A DNA stretch of 64,000 nucleotides from Commensalibacter melissae (GTDB lineage: Bacteria > Pseudomonadota > Alphaproteobacteria > Acetobacterales > Acetobacteraceae), in assembly GCF_003691365.1 (NCBI RefSeq), contig NZ_CP033087.1, forward strand, positions 1,688,501-1,752,500, written 5' to 3'. Position numbers and translations under genes: made by a program. The notes under the pieces were generated by a model that was given only the letters and a program-made list of their open reading frames with translations, searched no databases and was not told where the DNA came from. Below, one piece after another: positions 36,332 through 46,171 of this stretch (within the stretch, counting starts at the first letter, position 1; each line of letters begins with the position of its first letter).

Positions 36332-37621
36332 CTAGTTTTTTGCCACAGGTTGTCGGCTTGCCTTTACACGAGTAACCCGACGATTTTCCATCTCCAAAAC
36401 CTCAAAAAGCCAACCTGAAAAAACAACCTTGTCACCTGTAACCGGGACTCTTCGTAAAAGTGCCAAAATCAATCCGGCGACTGTGTGATAACTTCCTTCC
36501 GCAGGTAAATCTCCTAAATCCAGCTGATCCCTGACTTCATCGACCTGAGTCGTCCCTTCCAGTAAATATTCATTACTTATCCCTGACTCAAGACGGGGGG
36601 CATCCAGAGACTGATTGATTTCACCTACAATTATTTTAAAAATATCCGAAACCGTTACAATTCCCTCAAATGAGCCATATTCGTCAAGAACCAGTAATAT
36701 TCCTAACAAATCACCCCTCAATCGTTCCAGAGCGTCCAAGGCAGACATACTATCCGGAACAACAAGAGGACGCTGTAAACAGGCATTAATTGACAAGCTG
36801 TTTTTATGTAAAAGCTGGCTGAACAAATCATTAACCAAAACCACACCAACAGGATTATCAATTCCATTTTCACAAACAACCAATCGTGTATGTGAAATAT
36901 TGTACAAAGCCTGTTTCAATTTGTCCCCTGAAATAGAACGATCAATCCATATAATTTCATTCCTTGGACGCATAACAGCCCTGACAGGTCGGTCAGCCAG
37001 TCGTAGCAAACGTTCAATCATATCCCGTTCTTCAACTTCCAGCACACCAACCTTGGCACCCTCGGCAATGTAGGCCCTTAATTCCTCTTCTGTTACAGAG
37101 ACAGAAACTTTATTATGTCTTCTTAATAATTTCAAAACGCATTCAGAGGATTTACTGAGGACCCAAACTGCAGGAGAGGCAATCTTTGATATAATTATAA
37201 ATAGCCAGGACAGGCGGACAGCAATGACCTCAGGCTCTAGTAACGCCAGCTGCTTTGGAACCAGTTCCCCAAAAATTAGCATAAAAAAAGTAATAACCAA
37301 AACAACGATAAGAATCGACAAGTCATCTGCCCAGATTTTGATTAACGAAAATTGTTCAAGCCATTGCCTTAGACAATTTTCAATACGGGATCCCCCAAAG
37401 GCTCCCTCAAATATTGAAACCAGCGTAATACCAACCTGAATAGTGGGTAAAAAACTTTGTGGTTTATCAATTAATCGTAAAGCCCCTTCAACACCCTTCA
37501 CCCCTTGATGTTGCATCGCAACCAGCCGGGCTTTTCGGCTTGATATTAAAGCAAGTTCGCCCATAGCGAAAATACCATTCAAAAAAATCAAGCATAAAAT
37601 AACAATAATTGAAACAAGCAT
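36332..37621 (-). CDS. CNNM/CorC (hemolysin C)-type transporter-associated protein
   Basis: A 429-residue protein with three domains: an N-terminal CNNM (DUF21) membrane part with four hydrophobic segments (about 1-25, 60-85, 95-125, 135-160), two CBS domains (RAVMRPRNEIIWID and the second near VTVSDIFK), and a C-terminal CorC_HlyC domain. It is likely involved in magnesium/cobalt export or membrane damage tolerance. The name hemolysin is historical. It starts with an ATG and is followed by the slt terminator. Confidence 0.88.
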   Translation of the reverse strand: MLVSIIVILCLIFLNGIFAMGELALISSRKARLVAMQHQGVKGVEGALRLIDKPQSFLPTIQVGITLVSIFEGAFGGSRIENCLRQWLEQFSLIKIWADDLSILIVVLVITFFMLIFGELVPKQLALLEPEVIAVRLSWLFIIISKIASPAVWVLSKSSECVLKLLRRHNKVSVSVTEEELRAYIAEGAKVGVLEVEERDMIERLLRLADRPVRAVMRPRNEIIWIDRSISGDKLKQALYNISHTRLVVCENGIDNPVGVVLVNDLFSQLLHKNSLSINACLQRPLVVPDSMSALDALERLRGDLLGILLVLDEYGSFEGIVTVSDIFKIIVGEINQSLDAPRLESGISNEYLLEGTTQVDEVRDQLDLGDLPAEGSYHTVAGLILALLRRVPVTGDKVVFSGWLFEVLEMENRRVTRVKASRQPVAKN

Positions 37622-37796
37622 TTACTTAAATCCAATAAATGTAATCATAATAAAAAACAGAAATTACAAAAATAATCTAACAAAATTGTTACTAATAAAA
37701 AATAATAAATCTGTTATACTTATTTTTACTTTGAGTATGATTTAACATTTTTATTTTTATTTCTGTAATAAATTTGTTCCTTACACAACTATTAAA

Positions 37797-37828
37797 AAAG
37801 GCAAGCTTGAAAAACTAAGCTTGCCTTT
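37797..37828 (-). terminator. Rho-independent terminator of hpnH
   Basis: A 12-base perfect stem (AAAGGCAAGCTT and AAGCTTGCCTTT, eight-base loop) lies about 30 bases after the hpnH stop; on the minus strand it runs into TTTTTT. It is the clear end of the hpnH transcript. Confidence 0.88.
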
Positions 37829-37860
37829 CCTTTTATTCCACAAAAGATACCAATGTATAA

Positions 37861-39030
37861 TCAGGCTTCCTGAACGGCCACCTTTTTAACACGACGAACT
37901 GCTGTCCGTTTTTTAACAGAATCCTTAGGCAGTTTCTTCATTAGTTCCGCCACCTGTTCATTATAATCGTATTTTGCCTGTCTTTGTTGTGACAAATCTA
38001 TTTCGGGTGCCATTACACCTTCGACCTTGGGCCCTGTTAAAGCAACATGAGCAATATGCCATGGACGTTTGATCGCATCCTTAACAGCGGTAGCTTCATA
38101 TCCGGAATGAACCATGCAATTGGCGCATTTTTCGTAATTGCCCGTACCGTACTGATCCCATTGAGTTTCATTCATCAATGCTTCAAACGTCGGTGCATAG
38201 CCTTCTCCCAACAGATAGCATGGACGTTGCCATCCAAAAACTGTTCTTAAAGGCTTACCCCAAGGAGTACAGTGATATTGCTCATTTCCAGCCAGAAAAT
38301 TCAGGAATAATGGTGATTGCGTGAAACGCCATTTATGTCCCTTTCCCAATCTGAAAATTTCACGAAATAATTTTTTGGTATTTTGACGGTTCAGGAAATG
38401 TTCTTGATCTGGCGCCCTTTCATAGGCATAGCCAGGAGCAGTCATAATACCATCAACCCCCAACTCCATAACACTGTCAAAAAATGCCGCTACACGATAT
38501 GGATCGGCATTATCAAACAGGGTGCAGTTGATTGAAACCCTGAACCCTTTAGACTTGGCAAGTTTTATTGCTGAAACGGCACGATCGTAAACACCCTGCT
38601 GACAGACAGAAGCGTCATGCATGGACTTGTCACCATCCAAATGAATATCCCATGAAAAGAATGGAGATGGTTTATAATCGTCAATCTTTTTTTCAAGCAA
38701 CAATCCATTAGTACACAGATATACATACCGTTTACGAGCGATCAATCCCTCAATAATCTGTGGCATTTCCTTATGTAACAAGGGTTCACCCCCTGCAACT
38801 GCCACGACAGGGGCGCCACATTCAGCATCAGCATCCAAACATTCCTGCACACTCAATCGCTGATTCAATATCTCAGCAGGATAATCAATCTTTCCGCAAC
38901 CAGAACAGGCCAAGTTACAACGTAATAAAGGCTCCAACATCAAAACGAGTGGATATTTTTCACGTCTTTTTAGATGTTGTTTAACAACGTAGCTACCGAC
39001 TCGTACTGCCTGCATCAGAGGAACAGCCAT
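37861..39030 (-). CDS. hpnH: Adenosyl-hopene transferase HpnH (radical SAM)
   Basis: A 389-residue radical-SAM enzyme that joins the 5'-deoxyadenosyl group to diploptene, the first step of the extended hopanoid side chain. The cluster motif is LLRCNLACSGCGKI (Cys-x3-Cys-x2-Cys, near residue 36), followed by the SAM-contact VAVAGGEPLLH. The CxxC pair in NYEKCANCMVHSGYEA is the C-terminal feature of HpnH. The C-terminal tail is Lys/Arg-rich. It is divergent from dxs and followed by its own terminator. Confidence 0.95.
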   Translation of the reverse strand: MAVPLMQAVRVGSYVVKQHLKRREKYPLVLMLEPLLRCNLACSGCGKIDYPAEILNQRLSVQECLDADAECGAPVVAVAGGEPLLHKEMPQIIEGLIARKRYVYLCTNGLLLEKKIDDYKPSPFFSWDIHLDGDKSMHDASVCQQGVYDRAVSAIKLAKSKGFRVSINCTLFDNADPYRVAAFFDSVMELGVDGIMTAPGYAYERAPDQEHFLNRQNTKKLFREIFRLGKGHKWRFTQSPLFLNFLAGNEQYHCTPWGKPLRTVFGWQRPCYLLGEGYAPTFEALMNETQWDQYGTGNYEKCANCMVHSGYEATAVKDAIKRPWHIAHVALTGPKVEGVMAPEIDLSQQRQAKYDYNEQVAELMKKLPKDSVKKRTAVRRVKKVAVQEA

Positions 39031-39459
39031 TTATCTAAGCTCCCAAACCGGTTTAACCGATATTAACATATAATAAATGCGTCATTCATAAGATAAATGA
39101 CCCTTAACAACAAGAAAAAAATATTATTAGTAAAAAACGTACTTTACGACAAAAACATTTTATTTTAAATTTCAAAAGCCTTGCCGTCTCTCTTTTTCCT
39201 TCTTTAAAGTAACAATTTACTTTATAGATGTGTTCCTCAAGCAACAAATTTAATATCTCGTTTGAAAAAAAAGATAAAATCAGCCATAAAAGCTTAATAA
39301 AAAAGTGTAATATATTGTTCGCTTTTTATCCTTTTTTATTCATGAAAGGTGATAGATTTTACATAACGTGTATTTGAATATCATCTAAACTCGAGTATAA
39401 GCTAAAAAACTTAACATTTATATTAAGCTATTATGTAACAGTTACGGACGAAATATAAC
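39031..39459. other. Divergent intergenic region hpnH/dxs
   Basis: This 429-base region holds the two divergent promoters and leaders and no reading frame that looks coding. It is AT-rich and has several runs of A/T. No riboswitch-like fold was recognised. Confidence 0.5.
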
Positions 39460-41490
39460 ATGGATGAACAAACCGAAACGCCTAAGAACAAAGAAAATCT
39501 TATGGAAAATGAATCGGCTAATCATTTAAAATCCATTCCTACTTATGGACGTTTCCCTTTATTAGACCGCGTTCATACCCCAACAGATCTCAAAAACCTT
39601 TCCATTGAACAGCTAGAACAGTTAGCCAAGGAATTACGTGCCGAAACAATTGATGTCGTTTCCACAACAGGTGGACATTTAGGGGCCTCTTTGGGTGTGG
39701 TTGAACTTACTGTTGCATTACATGCCGTTTTTGATACACCAAATGATTCACTAATATGGGATGTTGGTCATCAGGCTTATCCCCACAAAATATTAACTGG
39801 TCGTCGTGAATTTATTCGTACATTACGTCAACCTGGAGGATTATCAGGCTTTACAAAACGTTCAGAAAGTATATACGACCCTTTCGGAGCCGCCCATTCC
39901 TCAACCTCGATCTCGGCAGGATTGGGTATAGCTGTTGCAAACCATTTTAAGGCCAAAAAAGATCCAGCATATGATGAACGCAGTGTCATAGCGGTAATCG
40001 GTGACGGATCCATTTCAGCTGGTATGGCCTATGAGGCCATGAATAATGCTGCAGTTGCTGGGCCAGGTGCAGAACGATTAATTGTTATCCTGAACGATAA
40101 TGAAATGTCCATTGCTCCACCTGTCGGTTCAATGTCCGTTTATCTATCGCAGCTTCTCTCATCACGTCATTTCTTGGGGCTAAGAGATCTTGCCGCCAGA
40201 GTCGCCAGCAAATTACCCGAGAGTCTTGAAAAAAAGGCAAAACGGGCCGAAGAATATGCCCGCGCTTTAATGACGGGCGGGACATTGTTTGAGGAACTAG
40301 GTTTCTATTATGTGGGACCAATTGATGGACATAATTTACAACAACTGGTTCCTGTCTTAAGAAATCTGCGCGATGCCGAACATATCGGTCCAGTGCTTTT
40401 ACATGTCGTAACCCAAAAGGGACATGGATATAAACCAGCTGAATCTTCAGGCGATAAATATCATGCTGTCTCCAAATTCAATGTCATAACAGGAAAACAG
40501 AATAAAGGACCGCCCGGACCACCATCGTATACCTCGGTTTTCAGTAATGAACTACTGAAATGCGCTGAAAAAGATGACAAAATTATTGCCATAACCGCTG
40601 CGATGCCATCTGGTACAGGATTAGACAAATTTGAACAGAAATTTCCCGAACGCTATTTTGACGTCGGCATTGCTGAACAACATGCGGTTACATTTGCTGC
40701 AGGTCTGGCAACCGAGGGGTTAAGACCTTTCTGTGCTATATATTCCTCTTTTCTGCAACGTGCCTATGATCAAGTCATGCATGACGTTGTCCTGCAGAAT
40801 TTACCTGTTCGTTTCGCCATTGATCGCGCTGGACTGGTTGGGGCTGATGGGGCAACCCACGCTGGCACCTTTGATATTGCATATTTGGGGTGTCTACCAA
40901 ATATTGTTATCATGGCTCCCAGCAATGAAGTTGAATTAGTTCATATGACAGCAACCGCCGCAGCTTTTGATGAAGGTCCAATCGCCTTCAGATATCCGCG
41001 GGGCCCTGGTATTGGTCTTTCTTTACCGGCAGAAAGTCAAATTCTTCCAATTGGTAAAGGAAAAATCATTCAGGAAATGGGAGAGCAGACTGGTGATGAA
41101 AAGGGGGGAATTGCCATCTTGTCTTTCGGAGCCCGTTTGGCAGAATGTTTAAAAGCTGCCGAAACCCTTAAACAATATGGATTGCCCCCTACAATTGTCG
41201 ACGCTCGTTTTGCTAAGCCTCTCGACAAAGGATTAATTGATCAGCTGGCTAGAAACCATAAGGTTCTTATCACTATTGAGGAGGGATCAACAGGCGGATT
41301 TGGAGCATTTGTCATGCAACATCTTGCCCAGAACGGTCTTTTAGATCATGTAAGGTTCAGGCCAATGGTTCTACCTGATTATTTCATTAACCATAATACC
41401 CAAACCGCGCAATATATTGAGGCAGGTTTAGATGCTCCATCTATTGTCAAAATCGCTTTAAAAGCTTTAGATGTACCTTTGGAAATTTAA
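39460..41490 (+). CDS. dxs: 1-deoxy-D-xylulose-5-phosphate synthase
   Basis: A 676-residue thiamine diphosphate enzyme that starts the MEP isoprenoid route. The family landmarks are [32 protein letters not shown], the ThDP motif [26 protein letters not shown], the [17 protein letters not shown] segment and RYPRGPG. About 30 residues at the N-terminus are extra and Glu/Asn-rich compared with shorter homologues. It is the first gene of a plus-strand run with hpnM-hpnI-hpnJ-hpnK, linking isoprenoid supply to hopanoid synthesis. Confidence 0.97.
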   Translation: MDEQTETPKNKENLMENESANHLKSIPTYGRFPLLDRVHTPTDLKNLSIEQLEQLAKELRAETIDVVSTTGGHLGASLGVVELTVALHAVFDTPNDSLIWDVGHQAYPHKILTGRREFIRTLRQPGGLSGFTKRSESIYDPFGAAHSSTSISAGLGIAVANHFKAKKDPAYDERSVIAVIGDGSISAGMAYEAMNNAAVAGPGAERLIVILNDNEMSIAPPVGSMSVYLSQLLSSRHFLGLRDLAARVASKLPESLEKKAKRAEEYARALMTGGTLFEELGFYYVGPIDGHNLQQLVPVLRNLRDAEHIGPVLLHVVTQKGHGYKPAESSGDKYHAVSKFNVITGKQNKGPPGPPSYTSVFSNELLKCAEKDDKIIAITAAMPSGTGLDKFEQKFPERYFDVGIAEQHAVTFAAGLATEGLRPFCAIYSSFLQRAYDQVMHDVVLQNLPVRFAIDRAGLVGADGATHAGTFDIAYLGCLPNIVIMAPSNEVELVHMTATAAAFDEGPIAFRYPRGPGIGLSLPAESQILPIGKGKIIQEMGEQTGDEKGGIAILSFGARLAECLKAAETLKQYGLPPTIVDARFAKPLDKGLIDQLARNHKVLITIEEGSTGGFGAFVMQHLAQNGLLDHVRFRPMVLPDYFINHNTQTAQYIEAGLDAPSIVKIALKALDVPLEI

Positions 41491-41517
41491 ATATAAAAAG
41501 TTTAGGTAGATTCAACT

Positions 41518-42195
41518 ATGAAATTTCATCGTTATATCCTGTTATGCAGTGTTACAGCCTTTATAGGCTTTAATTCTCCAATCGCAATTCATGCAAATGA
41601 TACTGCCGTCCGTCCTGTTTCTGTAACCGGATCTGATACAGAAAATTCCATTAAAACACCTGTTGTCAATCTGTATCGCATCCTAAGCCAACTTCAACAG
41701 TCCAAGCAAGCCCCTGCTGAAAAAGGTATGACCGCTCTTAGAAAAGTTTTAAATGATTCCTATGATTTCTCTTCAATTTTAAGCAGTACAGTTGGTTATC
41801 GTTACGATTCATATTCCGAAGCTGAAAAAGAGCAGCTTTTGCAAGCTTTCACTAATTATACAGTTGCAAGGTATTATTCCAGTTTTGCCAAAGAAAAAGG
41901 TACGGGATTTAAAATTTTACCAAATGTTAAAAATGCAACGACAAACGATGATAAAATTATTAAAACCAGGGTTGGAGACGCAAGTGATATGGGATCAGCA
42001 ACAGAAATCAACTATCTGTTGCGTAAAACCCCACAAGGATGGAAAATTGTCGATGTGTTGCTGAATGGTCATATCAGTCAAATAGCCATTCAACATGGTG
42101 ACTTTAGTTCGACCTTGGCAAAAGGTGGCAGTCAAGGATTGATTGAAATGTTAAACAAGAAAACACAATCCTTCATGTCAAAAAACAACTCCTAA
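41518..42195 (+). CDS. hpnM: HpnM, hopanoid-associated MlaC/Ttg2D-type periplasmic protein
   Basis: A 225-residue protein with a signal peptide (about 1-26) and the MlaC (Ttg2D) fold signature, including FSSILSSTVGYRYDSYSEAEKEQLLQAF near residue 85 split across the start of the fold and WKIVDVLLNGHISQIA near the end. MlaC-type proteins bind phospholipids; HpnM is coded with hopanoid genes and presumably helps move hopanoids or linked lipids. It is the second gene of the dxs-hpn run. Confidence 0.82.
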   Translation: MKFHRYILLCSVTAFIGFNSPIAIHANDTAVRPVSVTGSDTENSIKTPVVNLYRILSQLQQSKQAPAEKGMTALRKVLNDSYDFSSILSSTVGYRYDSYSEAEKEQLLQAFTNYTVARYYSSFAKEKGTGFKILPNVKNATTNDDKIIKTRVGDASDMGSATEINYLLRKTPQGWKIVDVLLNGHISQIAIQHGDFSSTLAKGGSQGLIEMLNKKTQSFMSKNNS

Positions 42196-42208
42196 TCTAA
42201 CAGTCTAT

Positions 42209-43375
42209 ATGTTTTGGTCTTTACAAACGAAAATTAAATTAACACGAATTTTATCCATTTGTACATTACTGGGGTGCATTCAATCTGGAATCAGCTGTCT
42301 GCTTATCTATTTCTTTAAAAAAAAAATTAAAAACCAAAAAAAATATACAGCCCCCTCTTCCCTTCCCCCAGTAACAATCTTAAAGCCTTTGGCTAATACA
42401 GAACCCCTCCTTTATGAGGCTTTACAAAGTTTCTGCGAACAGGATTATCCAGATTTTCAATTAATTTTTGGCGTTCAAGATAAAAAAGACCCTGCAATTG
42501 AAATTGTTCATCATCTACAGAATCAATATCCCAATCGCAATATTAAACTGGTTATCAATCCAAAAATTCATGGGGTAAACCGCAAAGTATCAAATTTAAT
42601 AAACATGTTTGCCTACGCAATCCATGACTGTCTACTTATTTCAGATTCCGATATTCACACACCGCATCAGAATTATTTAAGAGAAACCATTCCCTTATTG
42701 GATAATGACAATGTTGGACTGATAACCTCTTTATATAGTGGATTACCTTATGAATCCTCTATTGTCCAAATGCTGGCCAGTGCTCATATCAATTATAACT
42801 TTATGCCGGGCGTGATACTCTCACGCTATCTGGGCCGTCAGGATTGTTTTGGTGCCTGTGTTGCAATCAAACGGTCCATACTTATGAAAATTGGCGGATT
42901 AAAAGCTCTGTTACCCTATATTGCAGATGATGCAAAACTTGGAGAGCTTATCCGAAAACAAAATTTAGAGGTTGTTCTTTCACCTTCCATCGTTAAGACA
43001 ACTGTTTCTGAAAATACTTTTCAAGCTTTATATAAACATGAGTTGCGCTGGAATCGTACCGTTTTTACAGTGGAACCCCTTGGTTTTACATGCTCTTTCA
43101 TCCAGCTTCCCCTATTCTGGATTTCTCTTGCTGTTTTACTGAACCCTCTGAAAAAAAAATCATGGATTAATTTTTTAAGCTGCTGGATTTTTCAATCTAT
43201 TTGTTGTTTAGTGATCAATAAAAAGATTAAACTTGACCTTAAGTTAATTCCTTTCCTGTTACCCTTAAGGGACTGGATCTCGGCTTCTATTATGATGAGA
43301 AGTATTTTCAAAGAAGATATTGAATGGCGTGGACAAAAAATGACTTTTAAAAAAAACCAAGGTTCCAATAGTTAA
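42209..43375 (+). CDS. hpnI: Hopanoid biosynthesis glycosyltransferase HpnI
   Basis: A 388-residue family 2 glycosyltransferase like ceramide glucosyltransferase. There is an N-terminal membrane helix (about 12-36). The catalytic part has VTILKPLANTEPLLYEAL, the DxD-type ISDSDIHTP, LGRQDCFGACVAIKRS, DDAKLGELIRKQ and a Q/R-x-x-R-W-type HELRWNRT. C-terminal hydrophobic segments follow (about 285-310 and 345-365). It adds an N-acetylglucosamine to bacteriohopanetetrol, as reported for HpnI. Followed by hpnJ and hpnK as in other hopanoid producers. Confidence 0.93.
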   Translation: MFWSLQTKIKLTRILSICTLLGCIQSGISCLLIYFFKKKIKNQKKYTAPSSLPPVTILKPLANTEPLLYEALQSFCEQDYPDFQLIFGVQDKKDPAIEIVHHLQNQYPNRNIKLVINPKIHGVNRKVSNLINMFAYAIHDCLLISDSDIHTPHQNYLRETIPLLDNDNVGLITSLYSGLPYESSIVQMLASAHINYNFMPGVILSRYLGRQDCFGACVAIKRSILMKIGGLKALLPYIADDAKLGELIRKQNLEVVLSPSIVKTTVSENTFQALYKHELRWNRTVFTVEPLGFTCSFIQLPLFWISLAVLLNPLKKKSWINFLSCWIFQSICCLVINKKIKLDLKLIPFLLPLRDWISASIMMRSIFKEDIEWRGQKMTFKKNQGSNS

Positions 43376-43458
43376 ACGATAGTGATAGATAATTGAACCA
43401 ATTAAGTATTTTTAAACAACCATAATAAAATAGAAAAAATCAAAGGATTAGTTCCATC

Positions 43459-44883
43459 ATGATGAAGACTCTGTTTCTACAACCCCCCTCCTTTGAAGGT
43501 TTTGATGGAGGTGCAGGTTCCCGCTACCAAGCCAAGCGCGAAATTAAATCATTCTGGTATCCAACTTGGTTGGCCCAACCGGCAGCCCTTATCCCGAACA
43601 GTCGCCTGATTGATGCGCCCCCTGCAAGAATGACGATGGAACCCATTCTTGCTGATGTTAAAAACCGTGATCTGGTGATCATGCATACTTCTACCCCATC
43701 CTTTTCATCGGATGTCAAGGTTGCAAAAATGCTCAAGGATGCAAATCCTTCCCTCAAAATTGGCATGGTCGGTGCAAAGGTTGCTGTTCAACCCCAGGAA
43801 AGTCTCGAAAAGAGCGATGTTATTGATTTTGTAGCCCGGAATGAATTTGACTTTACATTGAAAGAAGTCGCAGAAGGTCGCGATTTCAAAGATATTGACG
43901 GCATATCCTGGCGGGATGCAAATGGCAAAATTGTTCATAATAAAAACAGGGCAATAATTGAAAATATGGATTCCTTGCCTTTTGTTACCGAGGTTTACAA
44001 AAGGGATCTACATATTGAAGATTATTTCATTGGATATTTAAAACATCCATATCTTTCCCTATATACTGGCCGTGGATGCAAATCACGCTGCACGTTCTGC
44101 CTGTGGCCACAAACTGTAGGTGGACATCGTTATCGTACACGAAGTCCAGAACATGTCGCGGCAGAAATTCGTTTGGCTCAACAATATTTTCCACAAGTTA
44201 AAGAATTTTTCTTTGATGATGATACATTTACAGATGATCTTCCTCGTGCGGAGGCAATCGCTCGTGAATTGGGAAAATTAGGGGTGACCTGGTCCTGTAA
44301 CGCCAAGGCGAATGTTCCCCGTAACACCTTGAAAGTGTTAAAGGATAATGGGTTGCGCCTATTGCTAGTTGGTTATGAAAGCGGAAATCAGCAAATCCTG
44401 CATAACATTAAAAAGGGAATGCGAATCGAGGTTGCACGTGAATTCACAAAAAACTGTCATGAACTTGGAATTAAAATCCACGGCACCTTTATTCTCGGTT
44501 TACCAGGAGAGACCAAGGAAACAATCCAGGAAACAATCAAATTCGCCACTGAAATCAACCCTCATACTTTACAGGTTTCCCTAGCCGCTCCATATCCAGG
44601 AACATTTCTGCATCAGCAGGCACTTGAAAATGGATGGCTGGATGAAAATAATGCGGAATTGATTGATGAACATGGCGTTCAGATCGCCCCTTTGCATTAT
44701 CCTCATTTATCTCATACGGAAATTTTTGATAGCGTTGAAACATTTTATAAGAAATTTTACTTTCGCGCTCCCAAAATAGCATCTATTGTAGGAGAGATGA
44801 TCACCAGCCCACAAATGATGAAACGTCGCTTACGTGAAGGCGTCGAATTTTTCCAATTTCTACGAGATCGCCATACATCATAA
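43459..44883 (+). CDS. hpnJ: HpnJ, hopanoid-modifying radical SAM protein
   Basis: A 474-residue B12-binding-type radical-SAM protein. The Cys-x3-Cys-x2-Cys motif is GRGCKSRCTFCLW (about residue 200) following a Rossmann-like N-terminal region. GGHRYRTRSPEHV and FFFDDDTFTDD are typical of the group. HpnJ is thought to form the bacteriohopanetetrol cyclitol ether from the glucosaminyl form. It begins after 83 bases and has an ATG repeated (MMKTLFLQPP). Its place next to hpnI and hpnK supports the name. Confidence 0.95.
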   Translation: MMKTLFLQPPSFEGFDGGAGSRYQAKREIKSFWYPTWLAQPAALIPNSRLIDAPPARMTMEPILADVKNRDLVIMHTSTPSFSSDVKVAKMLKDANPSLKIGMVGAKVAVQPQESLEKSDVIDFVARNEFDFTLKEVAEGRDFKDIDGISWRDANGKIVHNKNRAIIENMDSLPFVTEVYKRDLHIEDYFIGYLKHPYLSLYTGRGCKSRCTFCLWPQTVGGHRYRTRSPEHVAAEIRLAQQYFPQVKEFFFDDDTFTDDLPRAEAIARELGKLGVTWSCNAKANVPRNTLKVLKDNGLRLLLVGYESGNQQILHNIKKGMRIEVAREFTKNCHELGIKIHGTFILGLPGETKETIQETIKFATEINPHTLQVSLAAPYPGTFLHQQALENGWLDENNAELIDEHGVQIAPLHYPHLSHTEIFDSVETFYKKFYFRAPKIASIVGEMITSPQMMKRRLREGVEFFQFLRDRHTS

Positions 44884-44902
44884 TAAACGATAAAGAAATT
44901 TT

Positions 44903-45754
44903 GTGACAAGAAAAATTCTTATTTCAGCAGATGATTTCGGTTTATCTGTCGAGGTCAATGAGGCAATTGAAATTGCACATCGGCAAGGAGTCCTGAGTAC
45001 TGCGAATCTTATGATTGCAGGCGATGCAGCTGAGGATGCAATCATAAGAGCCAAAAGAATGCCAAATTTGCAGGTTGGATTGCATGTTGTTGTCATTGAG
45101 GGAAAATCGATTTTGCCAAAAAGTGAAATTCCACTTCTTGTCGATGAAAATCGTCTTTTCCCCTCACAACAACTTAAAATGGGAATCAACTACTTTTTCA
45201 ATCAACACATCCGTAGACAACTGGAAAAGGAAATCAGGGCTCAATTTGAAACCTTTAGAAAAACAGGACTGGCTCTTGATCATATCGATGTGCATAAACA
45301 TATGCATCTTCACCCAACCATTGCTCAGCTTATTATAAAAATCAGTCATGATTATCGGTTGCAACGAATAAGACTTCCCAAAGAACCCGTTAAGATTCTC
45401 AGATCCATTGATCAGACAACCAATCTAGATAATACAAATAACTTGCTGGTTTATTATTGGTGCAAACTTCTTGAAGAACAGATCAAAAAAGCCGGGATGA
45501 AATCTTTTGATTGGTGCTTTGGCTTATCCTGGTGTGGGCATATGACATTTGACCGTATCCAGAAATTAATCCCGTCCCTACCACAAGGTAATTCTGAATT
45601 GTTTTTCCATCCTGCAACCACAAAAATGGGATTATATAATCAACTTATGCCTCAATATGAACCTGAAAAGGAGCTGGAGACCCTCTGTCATCCAGACTTC
45701 CCCAAGCTGCTTCAGGAACATGGCATTCATCCAATTACTTGGAAAAACATTTAA
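44903..45754 (+). CDS. hpnK: Hopanoid N-acetylglucosamine deacetylase HpnK (ChbG-like)
   Basis: A 283-residue YdjC/ChbG-type carbohydrate deacetylase. The motif ISADDFGLSVEVNEAI supplies the first metal-binding Asp, GLHVVV and HIDVHKHMHLHP supply the His ligands. The substrate is presumed to be N-acetylglucosaminyl bacteriohopanetetrol made by HpnI. The start is a GTG at 44903 giving VTRKILISADD; no in-frame ATG fits. It ends seven bases before the convergent trxA. Confidence 0.9.
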   Translation: MTRKILISADDFGLSVEVNEAIEIAHRQGVLSTANLMIAGDAAEDAIIRAKRMPNLQVGLHVVVIEGKSILPKSEIPLLVDENRLFPSQQLKMGINYFFNQHIRRQLEKEIRAQFETFRKTGLALDHIDVHKHMHLHPTIAQLIIKISHDYRLQRIRLPKEPVKILRSIDQTTNLDNTNNLLVYYWCKLLEEQIKKAGMKSFDWCFGLSWCGHMTFDRIQKLIPSLPQGNSELFFHPATTKMGLYNQLMPQYEPEKELETLCHPDFPKLLQEHGIHPITWKNI

Positions 45755-45760
45755 AATATC

Positions 45761-46090
45761 TCAACGGATAGCTGTTTCAATCCAGCCTTTCAATTTTTCC
45801 TTTGGTAAGGCTCCTACCTTGGTTGATAAAGGCTGTCCATCTTTGAACAAGATAAGGGTTGGAATTCCCCTAACTCCATAATTTGTTGGCACCTCAGGGT
45901 TTTCCTCGACATTAACCTTGGCAACAACTAATTTACCTTGCATTTCTTTTGCTAATTCTTCCAAAACTGGAGCAATCATTTTGCAAGGTCCGCACCATTC
46001 CGCCCAGAAATCAACCAGGACGATTTGATCGGATTTCAATACATCCTGTTCAAAACTTTGATCTGTTACTTTTTTAGTAAATTCGCTCAT
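45761..46090 (-). CDS. trxA: Thioredoxin
   Basis: A 109-residue thioredoxin with the active site [13 protein letters not shown] (Cys33 and Cys36), the cis-Pro in GIPTLILF and a GVRG segment. The start has a GAGGTAGAA site just before the ATG. It lies downstream of addA in the same direction, so could be read through from addB-addA, though 80 bases separate them. General cytoplasmic disulfide reductant. Confidence 0.97.
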   Translation of the reverse strand: MSEFTKKVTDQSFEQDVLKSDQIVLVDFWAEWCGPCKMIAPVLEELAKEMQGKLVVAKVNVEENPEVPTNYGVRGIPTLILFKDGQPLSTKVGALPKEKLKGWIETAIR

Positions 46091-46171
46091 TTCTACCTCA
46101 TAACTTTTAAAATATTATTCATATCTACTAAATAGATGACTGTCCTTGATGTCAAATATTATTAAGATTGT

